Source: Providencia huaxiensis (lineage in GTDB: Bacteria; Pseudomonadota; Gammaproteobacteria; Enterobacterales; Enterobacteriaceae). Taken from it: a DNA stretch of 7,592 bases. The notes below the pieces were generated by a model, which saw only the letters and a list, made by a program, of their open reading frames with translations, did no database searches and had not been told where the DNA came from. Shown one piece after another: positions 4,953-7,592 of this stretch (its first letter is position 1; each line of letters begins with the position of its first letter). Location of the stretch: NCBI RefSeq assembly GCF_002843235.3, contig NZ_CP031119.1:1-7592 (forward strand), given 5' to 3'. Both the position numbers and the translations under genes were made by a program.

Positions 4953-7082
4953 ATGGCGATTTATCACCTTACGGCGAAAACCGGCAGCAGGTCGGGCGGC
5001 CAATCGGCCAGGGCCAAGGCCGACTACATCCAGCGCGAAGGCAAGTATGCCCGCGACATGGATGAAGTCTTGCACGCCGAATCCGGGCACATGCCGGAGT
5101 TCGTCGAGCGGCCCGCCGACTACTGGGATGCTGCCGACCTGTATGAACGCGCCAATGGGCGGCTGTTCAAGGAGGTCGAATTTGCCCTGCCGGTCGAGCT
5201 GACCCTCGACCAGCAGAAGGCGCTGGCGTCCGAGTTCGCCCAGCACCTGACCGGTGCCGAGCGCCTGCCGTATACGCTGGCCATCCATGCCGGTGGCGGC
5301 GAGAACCCGCACTGCCACCTGATGATCTCCGAGCGGATCAATGACGGCATCGAGCGGCCCGCCGCTCAGTGGTTCAAGCGGTACAACGGCAAGACCCCGG
5401 AGAAGGGCGGGGCACAGAAGACCGAAGCGCTCAAGCCCAAGGCATGGCTTGAGCAGACCCGCGAGGCATGGGCCGACCATGCCAACCGGGCATTAGAGCG
5501 GGCTGGCCACGACGCCCGCATTGACCACAGAACACTTGAGGCGCAGGGCATCGAGCGCCTGCCCGGTGTTCACCTGGGGCCGAACGTGGTGGAGATGGAA
5601 GGCCGGGGCATCCGCACCGACCGGGCAGACGTGGCCCTGAACATCGACACCGCCAACGCCCAGATCATCGACTTACAGGAATACCGGGAGGCAATAGACC
5701 ATGAACGCAATCGACAGAGTGAAGAAATCCAGAGGCATCAACGAGTTAGCGGAGCAGATCGAACCGCTGGCCCAGAGCATGGCGACACTGGCCGACGAAG
5801 CCCGGCAGGTCATGAGCCAGACCCAGCAGGCCAGCGAGGCGCAGGCGGCGGAGTGGCTGAAAGCCCAGCGCCAGACAGGGGCGGCATGGGTGGAGCTGGC
5901 CAAAGAGTTGCGGGAGGTAGCCGCCGAGGTGAGCAGCGCCGCGCAGAGCGCCCGGAGCGCGTCGCGGGGGTGGCACTGGAAGCTATGGCTAACCGTGATG
6001 CTGGCTTCCATGATGCCTACGGTGGTGCTGCTGATCGCATCGTTGCTCTTGCTCGACCTGACGCCACTGACAACCGAGGACGGCTCGATCTGGCTGCGCT
6101 TGGTGGCCCGATGAAGAACGACAGGACTTTGCAGGCCATAGGCCGACAGCTCAAGGCCATGGGCTGTGAGCGCTTCGATATCGGCGTCAGGGACGCCACC
6201 ACCGGCCAGATGATGAACCGGGAATGGTCAGCCGCCGAAGTGCTCCAGAACACGCCATGGCTCAAGCGGATGAATGCCCAGGGCAATGACGTGTATATCA
6301 GGCCCGCCGAGCAGGAGCGGCATGGTCTGGTGCTGGTGGACGACCTCAGCGAGTTTGACCTGGATGACATGAAAGCCGAGGGCCGGGAGCCTGCCCTGGT
6401 AGTGGAAACCAGCCCGAAGAACTATCAGGCATGGGTCAAGGTGGCCGACGCCGCAGGCGGTGAACTTCGGGGGCAGATTGCCCGGACGCTGGCCAGCGAG
6501 TACGACGCCGACCCGGCCAGCGCTGACAGCCGCCACTATGGCCGCTTGGCGGGCTTCACCAACCGCAAGGACAAGCACACCACCCGCGCCGGTTATCAGC
6601 CGTGGGTGCTGCTGCGTGAATCCAAGGGCAAGACCGCCACCGCTGGCCCGGCGCTGGTGCAGCAGGCTGGCCAGCAGATCGAGCAGGCCCAGCGGCAGCA
6701 GGAGAAGGCCCGCAGGCTGGCCAGCCTCGAACTGCCCGAGCGGCAGCTTAGCCGCCACCGGCGCACGGCGCTGGACGAGTACCGCAGCGAGATGGCCGGG
6801 CTGGTCAAGCGCTTCGGTGATGACCTCAGCAAGTGCGACTTTATCGCCGCGCAGAAGCTGGCCAGCCGGGGCCGCAGTGCCGAGGAAATCGGCAAGGCCA
6901 TGGCCGAGGCCAGCCCAGCGCTGGCAGAGCGCAAGCCCGGCCACGAAGCGGATTACATCGAGCGCACCGTCAGCAAGGTCATGGGTCTGCCCAGCGTCCA
7001 GCTTGCGCGGGCCGAGCTGGCACGGGCACCGGCACCCCGCCAGCGAGGCATGGACAGGGGCGGGCCAGATTTCAGCATGTAG
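4953..7082 (+). CDS. mobA: MobA-RepB, relaxase fused to primase
   Basis: A 709-residue bifunctional protein. Its N-terminal relaxase (about 1-185, MOBQ class) nicks oriT, becomes covalently bound to the 5' end and pilots the strand through a host-provided type IV secretion system. Its C-terminal part is the RepB primase. Tyr25 in KADYIQREG is the nucleophile; HAGGGENPHCHLMISER at 112-128 supplies the metal-binding histidines (His112, His120, His122), and Glu82 lies in VEL. A Gly/Arg-rich low-complexity linker (about 265-350) overlaps mobB in another frame. The primase domain starts at Met387. I chose ATG 4953 (MAIYHLTAKTGS), which gives the known family start; the frame opens 13 codons earlier at 4914, but those residues are not part of the relaxase fold. 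The Shine-Dalgarno is weak. It looks complete. Confidence 0.96.
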   Translation: MAIYHLTAKTGSRSGGQSARAKADYIQREGKYARDMDEVLHAESGHMPEFVERPADYWDAADLYERANGRLFKEVEFALPVELTLDQQKALASEFAQHLTGAERLPYTLAIHAGGGENPHCHLMISERINDGIERPAAQWFKRYNGKTPEKGGAQKTEALKPKAWLEQTREAWADHANRALERAGHDARIDHRTLEAQGIERLPGVHLGPNVVEMEGRGIRTDRADVALNIDTANAQIIDLQEYREAIDHERNRQSEEIQRHQRVSGADRTAGPEHGDTGRRSPAGHEPDPAGQRGAGGGVAESPAPDRGGMGGAGQRVAGGSRRGEQRRAERPERVAGVALEAMANRDAGFHDAYGGAADRIVALARPDATDNRGRLDLAALGGPMKNDRTLQAIGRQLKAMGCERFDIGVRDATTGQMMNREWSAAEVLQNTPWLKRMNAQGNDVYIRPAEQERHGLVLVDDLSEFDLDDMKAEGREPALVVETSPKNYQAWVKVADAAGGELRGQIARTLASEYDADPASADSRHYGRLAGFTNRKDKHTTRAGYQPWVLLRESKGKTATAGPALVQQAGQQIEQAQRQQEKARRLASLELPERQLSRHRRTALDEYRSEMAGLVKRFGDDLSKCDFIAAQKLASRGRSAEEIGKAMAEASPALAERKPGHEADYIERTVSKVMGLPSVQLARAELARAPAPRQRGMDRGGPDFSM
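5701..6114 (+). CDS. mobB: MobB, membrane-associated mobilization protein
   Basis: MobB stabilises the relaxosome and helps MobA engage the type IV secretion machinery; it also limits unwanted MobA activity. It is encoded entirely inside mobA in the +1 frame. The 137 residues match RSF1010 MobB in length as I know it. Residues 10-88 form a long, Ala/Gln/Glu-rich helical region; residues about 95-119 (LWLTVMLASMMPTVVLLIA...) are a single membrane segment, followed by a short C-terminal tail. GGGAGG (5686-5691) nine bases before the ATG is a good ribosome binding site. Its stop (6112-6114) overlaps the repB' start (6111-6113) as ATGA, suggesting translational coupling of mobB to the separate primase. 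Both frames appear intact across the overlap. Confidence 0.95.
   Translation: MNAIDRVKKSRGINELAEQIEPLAQSMATLADEARQVMSQTQQASEAQAAEWLKAQRQTGAAWVELAKELREVAAEVSSAAQSARSASRGWHWKLWLTVMLASMMPTVVLLIASLLLLDLTPLTTEDGSIWLRLVAR
6111..7082 (+). CDS. repB: RepB', separately initiated primase
   Basis: RepB' is the 323-residue primase made from an internal start in the mobA frame (Met387 of MobA-RepB). It makes primers at the two ssi hairpins (4321-4346 and 4390-4414), so IncQ replication does not need DnaG. The start MKNDRTLQAIGRQLKAMG is the known RSF1010 one. The acidic pair Asp77-Asp78 in LVLVDDLS and the ADPASADSRHYGRLAGFTNRK region (residues 132-152) fit the active site of archaeo-eukaryotic-primase-like folds. 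Residues about 205-323 form the helical C-terminal domain. There is no strong Shine-Dalgarno; the ATGA overlap with the mobB stop favours translational coupling. It shares its stop codon with MobA-RepB. No frameshift is seen. Confidence 0.94.
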   Translation: MKNDRTLQAIGRQLKAMGCERFDIGVRDATTGQMMNREWSAAEVLQNTPWLKRMNAQGNDVYIRPAEQERHGLVLVDDLSEFDLDDMKAEGREPALVVETSPKNYQAWVKVADAAGGELRGQIARTLASEYDADPASADSRHYGRLAGFTNRKDKHTTRAGYQPWVLLRESKGKTATAGPALVQQAGQQIEQAQRQQEKARRLASLELPERQLSRHRRTALDEYRSEMAGLVKRFGDDLSKCDFIAAQKLASRGRSAEEIGKAMAEASPALAERKPGHEADYIERTVSKVMGLPSVQLARAELARAPAPRQRGMDRGGPDFSM

Positions 7083-7085
7083 TGC

Positions 7086-7127
7086 TTGCGTTGGTACTCA
7101 CGCCTGTTATACTATGAGTACTCACGC
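7086..7127 (+). promoter_or_regulatory. P4-type promoter with duplicated F operator
   Basis: TTGCGT (7086-7091) is followed after 16 bp by a strong -10, TATACT (7108-7113). GTACTCACGC occurs twice, at 7094-7103 and 7118-7127, exactly 24 bp apart and bracketing the -10. The second copy sits in a perfect palindrome TGAGTACTCA (7115-7124); the first is the degenerate TTGGTACTCA (7091-7100). In RSF1010 P4 drives E, F, repA and repC and is repressed by F (Cac). The paired repeats are the obvious binding sites; F binding here is inferred. Confidence 0.8.
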
Positions 7128-7142
7128 ACAGAAGGGGGTTTT

Positions 7143-7355
7143 ATGGAATACGAAAAAAGCGCTTCAGGGTCGGTCTACCTGATCAAAAGTGACAAGGGCT
7201 ATTGGTTGCCCGGTGGCTTTGGTTATACGTCAAACAAGGCCGAGGCTGGCCGCTTTTCAGTCGCTGATATGGCCAGCCTTAACCTTGACGGCTGCACCTT
7301 GTCCTTGTTCCGCGAAGACAAGCCTTTCGGCCCCGGCAAGTTTCTCGGTGACTGA
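7143..7355 (+). CDS. E: Small protein E of the IncQ replication operon
   Basis: A 70-residue protein matching RSF1010 gene E, first in the operon E-F-repA-repC. Its function is not firmly established, and it is not required for replication. I see no signal peptide or membrane segment. The sequence is compact and Gly/aromatic-rich (SVYLIKSDKGYWLPGGFGYT), which suggests a small beta-rich fold. The ATG at 7143 is preceded by AAGGGGG (7132-7138), a good ribosome binding site; an upstream extension of the open frame reads through the promoter and is not used. The stop lies one base before the F start codon. Confidence 0.9.
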   Translation: MEYEKSASGSVYLIKSDKGYWLPGGFGYTSNKAEAGRFSVADMASLNLDGCTLSLFREDKPFGPGKFLGD

Positions 7356-7356
7356 T

Positions 7357-7563
7357 ATGAAAGACCAAAAGGACAAGCAGACCGGCGACCTGCTGGCCAG
7401 CCCTGACGCTGTACGCCAAGCGCGATATGCCGAGCGCATGAAGGCCAAAGGGATGCGTCAGCGCAAGTTCTGGCTGACCGACGACGAATACGAGGCGCTG
7501 CGCGAGTGCCTGGAAGAACTCAGAGCGGCGCAGGGCGGGGGTAGTGACCCCGCCAGCGCCTAA
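7357..7563 (+). CDS. repF: Protein F (Cac), autorepressor of the rep operon
   Basis: A 68-residue repressor that controls P4 and so sets RepA/RepC supply and copy number. The N-terminal third is charged (MKDQKDKQTG). RQRKFWLTDDEYEALRECL at about residues 36-54, a short strand plus helix, resembles the ribbon-helix-helix DNA-binding pattern; I infer this from the pattern. It starts one base after the E stop with no clear ribosome binding site, so translation is probably coupled to E. Its likely operators are the repeats at 7091-7127. The stop at 7561-7563 is followed by 29 bases to the end of the window, including the repA ribosome binding site. Confidence 0.9.
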   Translation: MKDQKDKQTGDLLASPDAVRQARYAERMKAKGMRQRKFWLTDDEYEALRECLEELRAAQGGGSDPASA

Positions 7564-7579
7564 CCACCAACTGCCTGCA

Positions 7580-7586
7580 AAGGAGG
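7580..7586 (+). promoter_or_regulatory. Ribosome binding site of repA (wraps to base 1)
   Basis: AAGGAGG ends six bases before the end of the window, and base 1 is the repA ATG. The spacing across the join is CAATCA, a normal six bases, and it fits the known F-repA arrangement. This is the main evidence that the sequence is a complete circle. Confidence 0.9.
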
Positions 7587-7592
7587 CAATCA

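Noticed and set aside
4824..5480. 218-codon minus-strand open frame antisense to mobA
   Set aside because: It is a GC-rich shadow of the strongly conserved relaxase domain, ends across oriT, and has no start signals.

Overview
The window is very probably one complete circular plasmid of 7592 bp, opened at the start codon of repA. The last bases carry a strong Shine-Dalgarno sequence (AAGGAGG, 7580-7586) followed by six bases, and base 1 is the repA ATG, so joining the two ends restores a normally spaced translation start. The backbone is recognisably RSF1010/R1162-like (IncQ1): repA and repC, nested mobA/mobB/repB', divergent mobC, the small regulatory genes E and F, iterons with paired ssi hairpins at oriV, and an IncQ oriT. 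IncQ1 plasmids replicate in most Gram-negative bacteria, so the backbone does not identify the host.

Layout. 1-1678: repA (helicase) and repC (initiator), overlapping by 14 bp. 1679-1986: AT-rich gap ahead of sul2. 1987-2271: first 95 codons of sul2, then an abrupt break. 2272 to about 3686: a lower-GC segment holding an apparently intact class A carbenicillinase-type beta-lactamase gene (2742-3605) with its own leader and a terminator-like hairpin. From about 3687: RSF1010 backbone resumes inside the 5' end of a dead IS91-like transposase gene (minus strand), which has a LexA-type operator just upstream. 4041-4414: oriV. 4470-4754: mobC (minus). 4755-4952: oriT and mob promoters. 4953-7082: mobA-repB, with mobB and the separate primase start nested inside. 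7083-7592: P4 promoter/operator, E, F, and the repA ribosome binding site.

How it works together. RepC binds the iterons, RepA unwinds the origin, and RepB' primes from the two ssi hairpins, so replication does not need host DnaA/DnaB/DnaG. MobA, MobB and MobC act at oriT to make the plasmid mobilizable by a helper conjugation system. F represses the E-F-repA-repC operon. The usual RSF1010 cargo (sul2-strA-strB) has been replaced: sul2 is cut off, strA and strB are absent, and the beta-lactamase is the only complete accessory gene.

The backbone is well-known biology. The notable parts are the cargo swap with no visible insertion sequence or cassette site at either junction, the beta-lactamase (CARB/RTG-related, possibly SCO-1; the name needs a database check), and an LexA-box match left on the transposase remnant. 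I did not find a convincing new system.
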